From assembly GCA_905203045.1 (NCBI GenBank), contig CAJKUH010000032.1:1-13616 (forward strand): 13,616 nt of DNA. Direction: 5' to 3'. Positions 6,722 through 13,576 of the stretch are shown here, piece after piece. The DNA comes from an uncultured Eggerthella sp. (GTDB lineage Bacteria; Actinomycetota; Coriobacteriia; Coriobacteriales; Eggerthellaceae). Made by a program: the position numbers and the translations under genes. Position 1 is the first letter of the stretch. Each line of letters opens with the position of its first letter. The notes beneath the pieces were generated by a model that was not told where the DNA came from, did no database searches, and was given only the letters and a program-made list of their open reading frames with translations.

Positions 6722-8493
6722 TGTTCGCCTCATTCCAAAAGAAGTACTTCCTGTCTGACAAGGGCATGGCCGGCGTGAAGCGCGGCATTCTGTGGACCAC
6801 CATCACCAATTTGGTGGTGATGGCCGGGATGTTCTTCCTGTTCATGACCATGGCTGGTTTCATCTCTTACCTGACGGGTGCAGGCGAGCTTCCCAGTGCG
6901 GTGCCCTATATTGTGGGGCTGGTGGTGTTCTTTGTAGTACTGTTCGCCTCGAACTGGCAGCAGTACAACAATACGTACTGCGTGTTCTATGAGGAATGCG
7001 GCAACCAGCGCATCGAGATCGCCGAGCGCCTGCGCAAGCTGCCCCTCTCGTTTTTCGGCCGTCGCGATCTGGCCGACCTTACTGAAACCATTTTGGGCGA
7101 TGTGCAAACCATGGAACATGCTTACAGTCATGTACTGGGCGAGTTGTGGGGTGCGGTTCTTTCTTCGGCGGTTGTGTTCGTCGTGGCGCTTTTCTTCTGC
7201 TGGCCTCTTGCCGTTGCGGCATTTTGGAGCGTGCCGGTGGCGTTCTTGATTCTGTTTGCCACGCGAAAGCCCATGCAGCCGGTGTTCGATCGCAACCGTG
7301 CGGCAAAAGTGCGCGTAACCGAAGGCGTGCAGGAAACGCTTGACTGTGTGCGCGAGATTCGCGCCACCAACCAGGAGGCGCATTATCTGGAAGGCCTGAA
7401 TCGCACAATCGATGCGCAGGAAAAGGAGACTACCAAAGGCGAGCTGCTGAACGGCCTTTTAGTGAACTCCGCTTTCGCGGTCATGCGCTTGGGCATTGCC
7501 ACCACGCTTATCGCGGGTGCCGCCATGGTTGCCGCAGGGCAGGTTCATTTCATGGTGATGTTCGCGTTTCTGCTGGTGGTAAGCCGCATCTACGCTCCTT
7601 TCGACCAGGCGCTTATGCTGGTATCGGAGCTGTTCGCCTCCGAGGCTTCCGCCAAGCGCATGCGCAGCATTGCCGAAGAGCCTATTGCCGGGGGCTCTAC
7701 CGAGTTCTGTCCTGCAGGGCATGATGTGGTGTTCGACCATGTGGCATTCAGCTACGGTGCAGGACCTGATGGCCGTGCGGGCGAAAAGGTGTTGGAGGAT
7801 GTGAGCTTCACGGCGAAGGAAGGCGAGGTTACGGCATTGGTCGGGCCTTCCGGCTCGGGAAAATCGACGGTAAGCCGCCTGGCTGCGCGTTTTTGGAACG
7901 CCACGGCAGGTACGGTAGCTGTGGGGGACGTGGACGTTTCCACGGTGGATTCCGAAACCCTTCTGCGCGATTATGCCATTGTGTTCCAGGACGTTCTGCT
8001 GTTCGACGACACGGTTATGGGCAATATCCGTTTGGGTCGCCACGATGCAACCGATGAGGAAGTGCTGGCCGCAGCGAAAGCGGCAAACTGCGATGAGTTC
8101 GTAAGCCGCATGCCCGAAGGCTATAACACTATGATCGGCGAAAACGGCAGCAAGCTTTCCGGCGGCGAGCGCCAGCGCATTTCCATTGCGCGTGCACTGT
8201 TGAAGGACGCGCCCATCGTGCTGTTGGACGAAGCCACCGCCTCGCTTGACGTGGAAAACGAAACCAAGGTGCAGCAGGCCCTTTCCCGTTTGCTGGCGGG
8301 AAAGACAGTTATCGTTATCGCGCATCGTATGCGCACCATCGAAAATGCCGACAAAGTCGTGGTGTTGGCCGACGGAACGGTGGCCGAGCAGGGCTCGCCT
8401 GCCGAGCTGCTGATGAAGGGTGGCATGTTTGCCAGGATGGTTGCCCTGCAAAAAGAGAGCAATTCGTGGTCGGTAGGCTCCTTCGCCGGTTAG
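6721..8493 (+). CDS. ABC transporter subunit, fused membrane and ATPase domains (YbtQ/IrtB-like)
   Basis: The 590-residue partner of the preceding protein has helices within residues 22-290 and an ATPase domain from about 335. Walker A is GPSGSGKST (375-383), the Q-loop glutamine is Q423, the signature LSGGERQR is at 479-486, Walker B IVLLDE is at 499-504 and the switch histidine is H535. Both nucleotide sites of the heterodimer therefore look catalytically complete. The start ATG shares its A with the TAA stop of the upstream gene, and a strong AAGGAGGTGA site lies inside the end of that gene, so the subunits are made in equal amounts by coupling. Neither subunit has an extra siderophore-reductase domain (as in IrtA), and no binding protein is encoded nearby. 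Substrate is unknown: metallophore uptake or drug/peptide export are both possible. Confidence 0.92.
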   Translation: MFASFQKKYFLSDKGMAGVKRGILWTTITNLVVMAGMFFLFMTMAGFISYLTGAGELPSAVPYIVGLVVFFVVLFASNWQQYNNTYCVFYEECGNQRIEIAERLRKLPLSFFGRRDLADLTETILGDVQTMEHAYSHVLGELWGAVLSSAVVFVVALFFCWPLAVAAFWSVPVAFLILFATRKPMQPVFDRNRAAKVRVTEGVQETLDCVREIRATNQEAHYLEGLNRTIDAQEKETTKGELLNGLLVNSAFAVMRLGIATTLIAGAAMVAAGQVHFMVMFAFLLVVSRIYAPFDQALMLVSELFASEASAKRMRSIAEEPIAGGSTEFCPAGHDVVFDHVAFSYGAGPDGRAGEKVLEDVSFTAKEGEVTALVGPSGSGKSTVSRLAARFWNATAGTVAVGDVDVSTVDSETLLRDYAIVFQDVLLFDDTVMGNIRLGRHDATDEEVLAAAKAANCDEFVSRMPEGYNTMIGENGSKLSGGERQRISIARALLKDAPIVLLDEATASLDVENETKVQQALSRLLAGKTVIVIAHRMRTIENADKVVVLADGTVAEQGSPAELLMKGGMFARMVALQKESNSWSVGSFAG

Positions 8494-8543
8494 CCCAACG
8501 TTTGGCTGGGCCTTGCTGGTCCATTGCCACCTGTTCGAGCTCG

Positions 8544-9635
8544 CTAGATTAGAGAGTAATGGAGGACGCCTTGGGCGTCCTCTTCTCGTTCCAGGGCGCC
8601 TTCGTCGGCCAAATATTCCAGATAGGAAAACGTCATGGCGAAGCGGCGTACGCGCATGCCGAATTCAAGGTTCTCGAACGCGCCGTGCGAGCGCTGCGCC
8701 GCCTTTGCAACCTCGAAAACGGTCGCGCTGCCCAGCTGCCCTACGATGGCAAGGCGCTTTGCCAGGGGCTTTTCGAATTTCGCCGCCATGTAGTCGTAGA
8801 AGGCGTTGATGGCTGCGGCTCCCTGCAAAGGCTCGTGGTGCGACATGTACACGGTTTCGAAACCCATTTTCTTCAGCTGGGGGAAGGTCTCCATAAAGCG
8901 CTTCAGCAGATGGTCGTCTTTCCCAAATTGCATGAGCGACGGTGCGGCATCGACGATGTGGTCGCCGCTGAACAGCACTTTTTTCTGCACGTCGCCAAAG
9001 CAAAGGTGCTCAGGTGCGTGCCCGGGCGTTTCGATGGCCTCAAGGTTCCAGTCGCCGATTCTCAGGGTATCACCTTGGCTTAGGGTTTCGGTATTGGGCG
9101 TGGCGGGCTGCCTGACCTGCATGATGTACAGCAGCGTGTCGCGGAATTCCTCCCAGCAGGTATCCAGCGCTTCGGGCCAGCCGATGACGCGTGCGAAGGT
9201 GCGGCAGAACTCGTCGTCTACCTGCGGAAGCGCGCCGTGGTACACATGGCGCCCGCCCCGCTTCACGAAAAAGGGCAGGTTGCCCACATGGTCGGCGTGG
9301 AAGTGCGTTATGGCAACATCGGTTTTGCTCCACGGCACGTTTGCGCGCTGCAGCATTTCGTCGAGGTGGGCGCTGCCTGTAAGGGCGGGGTGCCCTAGGT
9401 CGATGAACAGCGCCTGCTTGCCGCGCTCGAACAGCAGATAGCGGTCGATGCGGTCGGCGAAATAAAAATTCCGCACATCGAAAACCGCATGCAAAAGTCC
9501 TGGCAAGGGCTTTTTCAGGGAAACCATCTGGTAGGTCACGTTTTTCAGCAAGTCGTCCAACCCGCTTTTGTCGGCGGTGGCGCTGCTGAACGTGTCGGCT
9601 TTTGCCGAGGGTTCGATTGCGGGGCTCTGGGCCAT
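8544..9635 (-). CDS. Metallo-beta-lactamase-fold hydrolase
   Basis: The 363-residue protein carries the dinuclear zinc (or iron) site of the fold: THFHADH with H111, H113, D115 and H116, then H206 in TPGHAPEH, D225 in FSGDHI and a later histidine in MSHHEP (266-267). These are the full ligand set, so it should be an active hydrolase. The C-terminal 80 residues (from about 290) look like the winged-helix extension seen in LACTB2-like and related hydrolases. The substrate is unknown; hydroxyacyl-glutathione-type thioesters, lactones and RNA are all hydrolysed by relatives. The start chosen is the ATG at 9635, with GAGAGGAG a few bases upstream; an ATG at 9683 would add 16 unlikely residues. It stands alone and converges on the ABC operon. 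A possible -10 TATCAT (9663-9658) has no good -35. Confidence 0.88.
   Translation of the reverse strand: MAQSPAIEPSAKADTFSSATADKSGLDDLLKNVTYQMVSLKKPLPGLLHAVFDVRNFYFADRIDRYLLFERGKQALFIDLGHPALTGSAHLDEMLQRANVPWSKTDVAITHFHADHVGNLPFFVKRGGRHVYHGALPQVDDEFCRTFARVIGWPEALDTCWEEFRDTLLYIMQVRQPATPNTETLSQGDTLRIGDWNLEAIETPGHAPEHLCFGDVQKKVLFSGDHIVDAAPSLMQFGKDDHLLKRFMETFPQLKKMGFETVYMSHHEPLQGAAAINAFYDYMAAKFEKPLAKRLAIVGQLGSATVFEVAKAAQRSHGAFENLEFGMRVRRFAMTFSYLEYLADEGALEREEDAQGVLHYSLI
8562..8592 (+). terminator. Terminator of the ABC operon, lying inside the opposite gene
   Basis: A perfect nine-base-pair GC-rich stem (8562-8570 with 8574-8582) with loop TTG is followed on the plus strand by TCTTCTCGTT. It lies 69 bases after the ABC stop and within the last codons of the minus-strand hydrolase gene. 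A weaker hairpin (GCCCA/TGGGC, 8493-8511) lies directly after the ABC stop. Confidence 0.5.
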
Positions 9636-9703
9636 AGCTGCTCCTCTCTTTGCACTTATGATACGGCCCATTGCCCCCTTCAAAACAAATTAGGGCGGCA
9701 TCG

Positions 9704-9843
9704 TGCGGGAAAATCGCGATTGCGGACGGACGGGTTGGTTTTGGCTGCTTGTTTTGGCTGGATGGGCCATCTTGCTGCGCGTCTGACGGTCCGTTTCGTG
9801 GAATCTGGCTTGGTCAGGAGTCCGTAATCGCAATTTTCCTGCA
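9704..9843. repeat. Inverted repeat, 24-base arms around 92 bases
   Basis: Arms at 9704-9727 and 9820-9843 are complementary at 21 of 24 positions, and the three differences are all transitions. The 92-base interior contains a direct repeat of GTTTTGGCTG (9738-9747 and 9751-9760). A small 5-bp hairpin (TTCCT/AGGAA) overlaps the right arm. There is no flanking target duplication that I can see. This may be a dispersed non-coding element (REP- or MITE-like) or a large RNA hairpin; the sequence alone does not decide. Confidence 0.6.
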
Positions 9844-10134
9844 AAAGGAAGCGAAATCTTGTTTTTCGAAGGTAATGCTTGGGATCGTGGGGATGGTGCT
9901 TGCAAGGGATGCCCTTGTGAGGGGCGGTTCCTGTGCGAGCGTGGTGAATCTGCGCGTGAGCGGCGAGCGCCATTCCGCTGCTGGGGGCATTTGCTCGCTC
10001 GCCGATGAGGCGCGGGGGAATTCCGCATTGGCAGGCATGCTGGCTACCATTGAATGCAATGGACGCATGCTGAAACCCGCTTAACCCTTCTTCGACGGGT
10101 TCGCACTCCGCCCTGCGCCATGGGTGCAGGGCGG
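9844..10134. other. Gene-free region with several hairpins before the dehydrogenase gene
   Basis: No credible gene is visible between 9636 and 10175. Besides the inverted repeat at 9704-9843, the stretch holds CGGCGAGCG paired with CGCTCGCCG (9961-9969 with 9996-10004), CCATTG-N4-CAATGG (10047-10062) flanked by GCATGC on both sides, AACCC/GGGTT (10083-10101), and a strong stem CCGCCCTGC/GCAGGGCGG (10108-10116 with 10126-10134). The last lacks a T-run on either strand, so it is not a plain terminator. It could be part of a 5' leader of the dehydrogenase gene. I found no known riboswitch consensus and no clear promoter. Confidence 0.45.
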
Positions 10135-10175
10135 GGCTAGTCCGTTGGTCGCAACACGAATCCGGAAGGAGACCT

Positions 10176-11123
10176 ATGAAGATCGCTGTCCTGGAACCGC
10201 TGGGAATATCCGATGAAAGCCTGCGCGGCCTGCTTGCCAAGGCAACCGAAGGCCACGACGCTGAGGTGATAACCTATCCCGATCGCAAGGAAGACGAGGC
10301 AGCGCTCATCGAACGCAGCGCCGATGCCGATATCGTGGTGGTTTCGAACATCAAGTACCCCGCTTCCGTGATGGAGAAAAACCCCAACCTCAAATATGTA
10401 TGCGTTGCCTTCACCGGCTACGACCATGTTGACATGGCCTATTGCCGCGAGCATGGCATCCAGGTTTCCAACTGCGCCGGCTATTCCACGGTTGCGGTGG
10501 CAGATTTGACGTTTGGCCTGGTGCTCGACGTGCTGCGCAACATTTCCACGTTGAATTCCATTGTGCGTCAGGGCGGCACGAAAGATGGCCTGGTGGGCCC
10601 CGAGCTTGAGGGCAAGCGCTTTGGCGTTATCGGCGCAGGCGCTATTGGATCGCGTGTGATGCGCATTGCCCAGGCATTCGGTTGCGACGTGGTGTGCTAT
10701 TCGCGTACGAAGAAAGAGATCCCCGGCGTGCAGTTCGTTGGTCTGGACGAGCTGCTGAAAACGTCTGATGTGGTTAGCCTGCACATTCCGCAGACGCCGG
10801 AAACCACAGGCCTTATCAGCGCAGAGAAGATTGCGTTCATGAAACCCACGGCGGTGCTTATCAACTGCGCCCGCGGCCCGGTTGTCGATTCCGAGGCGCT
10901 TGCTGCCGCCTTGAACGAAGGCCGCATCGCCGGTGCCGGCATCGATGTTCTGGAAATGGAGCCGCCGTTTCCCGTCAACCATCCGCTGCTGAACAGCAAG
11001 AACACGGTGGTCACGCCGCATGTTGCCTTCGCTTCGCATCAGGCCATGGAAAAGCGCGCGGTTATCGTGGCGGAAAACGTGGCTTCGTACTTGGCGGGCA
11101 GCACCAAGAATCTCGTTTCATAG
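10176..11123 (+). CDS. D-isomer-specific 2-hydroxyacid dehydrogenase
   Basis: The 315-residue protein has the usual length of this family, which reduces 2-ketoacids or oxidises D-2-hydroxyacids with NAD(P). The nucleotide-binding glycine motif is GAGAIGS (153-159). The catalytic triad is R233 in NCARGPVVD, E262 in LEMEPPFP and H282 in TPHVAF. After the second Rossmann strand the sequence is CYSRTKK (174-180), where NAD enzymes normally have Asp. Ser-Arg at this place suggests NADPH preference (inference from family knowledge). The start has AAGGAG five bases upstream. The gene is monocistronic, ending at a hairpin. Exact substrate (glyoxylate, hydroxypyruvate, phosphoglycerate or another) is not readable; the protein lacks the ACT domain of long SerA forms. 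Confidence 0.92.
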   Translation: MKIAVLEPLGISDESLRGLLAKATEGHDAEVITYPDRKEDEAALIERSADADIVVVSNIKYPASVMEKNPNLKYVCVAFTGYDHVDMAYCREHGIQVSNCAGYSTVAVADLTFGLVLDVLRNISTLNSIVRQGGTKDGLVGPELEGKRFGVIGAGAIGSRVMRIAQAFGCDVVCYSRTKKEIPGVQFVGLDELLKTSDVVSLHIPQTPETTGLISAEKIAFMKPTAVLINCARGPVVDSEALAAALNEGRIAGAGIDVLEMEPPFPVNHPLLNSKNTVVTPHVAFASHQAMEKRAVIVAENVASYLAGSTKNLVS

Positions 11124-11127
11124 GTGG

Positions 11128-11164
11128 TTGCATCGTTCTATCGAACGATGCAAGGTGGTTTTTT
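11128..11164 (+). terminator. Terminator of the dehydrogenase gene
   Basis: A perfect 11-base-pair stem (11128-11138 with 11143-11153) with loop TATC starts four bases after the stop codon. It is followed by GGTGG and then six T (11159-11164). The five-base gap before the T-run makes it less than ideal. Confidence 0.6.
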
Positions 11165-11170
11165 GCAGAC

Positions 11171-11195
11171 AAAAGAAAACGCCCGCAAGGGCGTT
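11171..11195 (-). terminator. Intrinsic terminator facing left
   Basis: AACGCCC and GGGCGTT (11178-11184 with 11189-11195) form a stem with a four-base loop. On the minus strand it runs straight into TTCTTTTG, a good U-tract. The gene on its right, at 11479-12000, is on the plus strand, so this terminator implies a minus-strand transcript from 11200-11460. It may simply be one half of a bidirectional terminator shared with the dehydrogenase gene. Confidence 0.6.
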
Positions 11196-11210
11196 AATGA
11201 ACTCTGGGTA

Positions 11211-11387
11211 TGCGCTAGTAAGCCAGCGAGCGCGATTCTGGCGAGTGCAGTGGAAGCGAGTAAACATGCCAGTGGCATGTTTAGTTCCTAACTATGCGCC
11301 CGAGCAGGATTGCTGGCCTGTGAGCCGCCCCGCGGGCCTTAAGGTTTCCCTGCGCCGCCAGAATCGCGCGTAGCATCATGGCGCTTT
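11211..11387 (-). ncRNA. Candidate structured RNA (strand uncertain)
   Basis: A perfect 14-base-pair stem (11230-11243 with 11356-11369) encloses 112 bases. Inside it the pairing continues after small internal loops as GCAG/CTGC (11247-11250 with 11350-11353) and GGAAGC/GGTTTCC (11252-11257 with 11344-11349). Then comes a branch hairpin with a perfect 10-base-pair stem and loop AGT (11261-11283) and a second GC-rich branch around 11298-11338. Outside the main stem GCTA/TAGC (11214-11217 with 11371-11374) can also pair. The minus strand is preferred because an intrinsic terminator follows on that side, but two G-U pairs would only work on the plus strand. No promoter is clear on either. The rod shape with a bubble recalls 6S RNA, but I see no firm sequence match. 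Confidence 0.4.
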
Positions 11388-11465
11388 GTATGTCTTGTTT
11401 GTTATTGGCTGAGCCTAATGCCGGCTATGGGTAAAGCGGGGGTACCGCGGGGGCGGGGTGCGGGT

Positions 11466-11471
11466 CATAAT
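11466..11471 (+). promoter_or_regulatory. Possible -10 box for a leaderless transcript
   Basis: CATAAT matches TATAAT at five of six bases and ends seven bases before the ATG at 11479. Transcription would thus start at or next to the A of the start codon. There is no convincing -35 box and no ribosome binding site before the ATG. Confidence 0.45.
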
Positions 11472-11478
11472 TGCAGAC

Positions 11479-12000
11479 ATGCACAAGCTTTATTTCGCAT
11501 ACGGATCAAACATGGACTTCGATCAGATGAAGTTCCGCTGCCCCGGGGCCGAGTACCTGGGCGTGGCCACGCTGCCCAACTACGAGTTGAAGATGGACGC
11601 AGCGGGCTTCGCTACGGTAATCCCCGCGCCGGGCAAGCATGTGCAGGGCGCGCTCTGGGACTTGAGCAACGCCAACGAGAACAAGATGGACGGCTTCGAA
11701 GGCGTTTCTTCCCACTGCTACGAGAAAAGCTACGTGGAAGTGCAGTACGCCGGCAACTATACCGAAAACACCATCATTTCGGGCGCGTTCGGCTTCGGTG
11801 AGTTCGAGCCTGCCGCGCAGGACGCGTACACGCTTGAAGCGCTTATCTATCTTTCCTTGCGTGGGCCCTTCTACGATTGGTCGTTCCGCGAAGACTACGT
11901 TACCAAGGTGCGCAACGGCGCTGCCGGCATCGGCGTAGACGAGCACACTATGGCCCAGCTGCAGAACATCCAGATAATCCCCAACGCCAACGTTGCCTAG
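11479..12000 (+). CDS. Gamma-glutamylcyclotransferase-fold protein (AIG2/GGCT-like)
   Basis: The 173-residue protein begins with the family hallmark FAYGSNM (residues 6-12), which forms the loop binding the gamma-glutamyl group. The likely catalytic acid is E74 in MDGFEGVSSHCYEK, matching the family's 'LDxxEG' pattern. Such enzymes release 5-oxoproline from gamma-glutamyl-amines or peptides; bacterial members are seldom characterised, so the substrate is open. The ATG at 11479 puts the motif right at the N-terminus, as is usual; a GTG at 11458 would add seven residues. No Shine-Dalgarno sequence precedes the ATG, and a -10-like box suggests a leaderless mRNA. A strong terminator follows directly. 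Confidence 0.85.
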   Translation: MHKLYFAYGSNMDFDQMKFRCPGAEYLGVATLPNYELKMDAAGFATVIPAPGKHVQGALWDLSNANENKMDGFEGVSSHCYEKSYVEVQYAGNYTENTIISGAFGFGEFEPAAQDAYTLEALIYLSLRGPFYDWSFREDYVTKVRNGAAGIGVDEHTMAQLQNIQIIPNANVA

Positions 12001-12001
12001 C

Positions 12002-12030
12002 AAACGCCGCTTAGCAAAGCGGCGTTTTTT
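12002..12030 (+). terminator. Intrinsic terminator of the GGCT-like gene
   Basis: Directly after the stop codon a stem AACGCCGCTT/AAGCGGCGTT (12003-12012 with 12017-12026), loop AGCA, ends in a run of six T (12025-12030). This is a textbook Rho-independent terminator. Confidence 0.92.
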
Positions 12031-12071
12031 GCTTAGAGGAAACATGATCAGCCGAACCTAAAGCGATAAAA

Positions 12072-12125
12072 GCGGGATTCGAGTGCTGGCATTTCTTGAA
12101 ATTCGGGCACTCGTCGGAATCCCGC
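12072..12125. repeat. Long bulged hairpin in the GGCT/MFS gap
   Basis: GCGGGATTC and GAATCCCGC (12072-12080 with 12117-12125) pair perfectly, then GAGTGC/GCACTC (12081-12086 with 12107-12112) after a four-base bulge GTCG on one side, and an inner ATTTC/GAAAT. There is no T-run, and the GGCT gene already has a terminator. Purpose unknown. The rest of the 12031-12251 gap holds only a possible TATTCT -10 at 12210-12215 without a good -35. Confidence 0.6.
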
Positions 12126-12251
12126 GCAGCGTTATGGCGTTTCATGAGTCCACGCTGTTTGGCAGAACGGTGCAACAAAGCAATTCATCAAGTCATAACA
12201 TTTGCCTGCTATTCTCGAACGCGCTTATCAATATGCGAGAAGGACGGATGA

Positions 12252-13508
12252 ATGACGGTTTTGGGGAAGCGCCACTATGAAAAGGTAATCTGCGTTTGCT
12301 GTTTCCTTATCCTGTTCACGAACATTGGATTGCCCTCAACCTCGTTTTCCGTGTACCAGCCGTACCTTGTTGCCATTCCCGGCGTTGGGCATTCGGGCGG
12401 ATCGGTGATCCTTTCGGTGCGCACGTTCGTCTCGTTGGTGGCCATGTTCTTCGTGGCGCGCTACTACAGCTGGCTTAATTGCCGCATCGGCGCCTTCGTC
12501 GCCTCCATCTTCGTGGCCATCGGCTTTGCTTTGTATTCGGTGAATACCGAAAGCTATTTCGGGCTGTGTGTGGGCTCGGTGTTCACGGGCCTGGGCTATG
12601 GCCTTGGCGGCATGATCTGCTCCACCATGCTTATCGGACGCTGGTTCAAGACCAACGTCGCTACGGTGGCGGGCTTTGCCGCGGTGGGCTCCGGCGTGGC
12701 GGCGGTGGTGCTGCCGCCTATCGTGGTAGACGTGGTCGATGCCACCTCGCTTTCGGCGGCGTTCGGCCTGGAAGCGCTTTTGGCGCTGGCCTTGGGTGCT
12801 TTGGTGTTCATGCTTTTACGCAACTTCCCCGAAGACATGGGACTTGAGCCGTACGCTTCCAAGAAGAAGACCAAGAGCGGCAAGCCGAAGCGTGGTCGTA
12901 CCAGCCGCGATGTGCCGCATGCCCTGTTGCCGGTGCTGCTGGTTGCCATGGTGTTCGTGGGCTGTGCCAGTGTGGGCGGCAACGGCTATTTGGGCGTGTT
13001 GTTCACCTCGGAAGGCTTTTCCACCGAAGCGGCGGCAGCGCTTATCGCGGTAAGCGGTGCGTGCCTTATGGTGGCGAAGCTCTTCAACGGGCTGGTGTTC
13101 GATGCCATCGGCACGCGTAACGGGTCGATCCTGTTCTTCCTGCTGTTCATCGGCGGCACGGGGCTTTTGTGCTTGACGGACATGGGCTCAAGCTGGCTGG
13201 CAACGGCGGCTGCGGTGATGTTCGGCCTGGGCCTTTCCCTGGGTACTGTGGGCATTTCGGTATGGTCGATCGAGCTTGCCCCGAAGGGGCGCGAGGTGCA
13301 AACCATCCGCAACTTCCAAATCTGCTATGCCTTGGGCGGCTTCATCTTCATGCTGCTGCCGGGCTTTTTGACTGAGGCATTCGGCACGTACTTGGTATCG
13401 TATGCGGCACTGTTCTTCATGCTCATTGCCGCGGCGGCGGTAATCGTGGGCATCTACACCGTGTGCGATGTGAGGGCGGCGCGCCTGGCGAAGAAGGCGG
13501 GCAAGTAG
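12252..13508 (+). CDS. MFS transporter, 12 helices (OFA/monocarboxylate-like)
   Basis: The 418-residue protein has 12 predicted membrane helices in two sets of six, split by a basic cytoplasmic loop (about 203-220, KKKTKSGKPKRGR). The end of helix 4 and helix 5, RWFKTNVATVAGFAAVGSGVA (130-150), resembles the pattern of oxalate/formate and monocarboxylate carriers, and FDAIGTRNG (283-291) resembles the second copy of MFS motif A. It probably moves a small organic anion across the membrane by proton-linked symport or antiport; the substrate is not readable. The start at 12252 has AAGGA eight bases upstream; another ATG at 12248 is out of frame. It appears monocistronic. Confidence 0.9.
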   Translation: MTVLGKRHYEKVICVCCFLILFTNIGLPSTSFSVYQPYLVAIPGVGHSGGSVILSVRTFVSLVAMFFVARYYSWLNCRIGAFVASIFVAIGFALYSVNTESYFGLCVGSVFTGLGYGLGGMICSTMLIGRWFKTNVATVAGFAAVGSGVAAVVLPPIVVDVVDATSLSAAFGLEALLALALGALVFMLLRNFPEDMGLEPYASKKKTKSGKPKRGRTSRDVPHALLPVLLVAMVFVGCASVGGNGYLGVLFTSEGFSTEAAAALIAVSGACLMVAKLFNGLVFDAIGTRNGSILFFLLFIGGTGLLCLTDMGSSWLATAAAVMFGLGLSLGTVGISVWSIELAPKGREVQTIRNFQICYALGGFIFMLLPGFLTEAFGTYLVSYAALFFMLIAAAAVIVGIYTVCDVRAARLAKKAGK

Positions 13509-13576
13509 CGGCGAAGCCCAGCGTTGCCAAAACGTGCCTTGCGGGGGTTGCCGATGCCTGCGAGGCCTCTGTTCTC

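Noticed and set aside
9738..9760. Direct repeat GTTTTGGCTG as a start of a CRISPR-like array
   Set aside because: Only two copies with a three-base gap; no array and no cas genes.
9671..10084. Plus-strand reading frame of 137 codons in the gene-free region
   Set aside because: It begins opposite the start region of the hydrolase gene, has no ribosome site, runs through the inverted repeats and its translation has no recognisable fold or composition of a real protein.
9680..10240. Minus-strand reading frame of 186 codons
   Set aside because: It starts inside the dehydrogenase gene, overlaps the hairpins and has no ribosome site; best explained as chance openness in GC-rich DNA.
11230..11369. 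MITE with 14-base terminal repeats
   Set aside because: No target-site duplication is visible and pairing continues into the interior, which fits an RNA fold better than transposon ends.
11211..11387. Firm identification of the structured element as 6S RNA or a known riboswitch
   Set aside because: Shape is suggestive only; I could not match conserved sequence blocks of 6S, cobalamin or cyclic-di-GMP classes.
12083..12280. 65-codon reading frame before the MFS gene
   Set aside because: It starts in the bulged hairpin, overlaps the MFS start and has no ribosome site.
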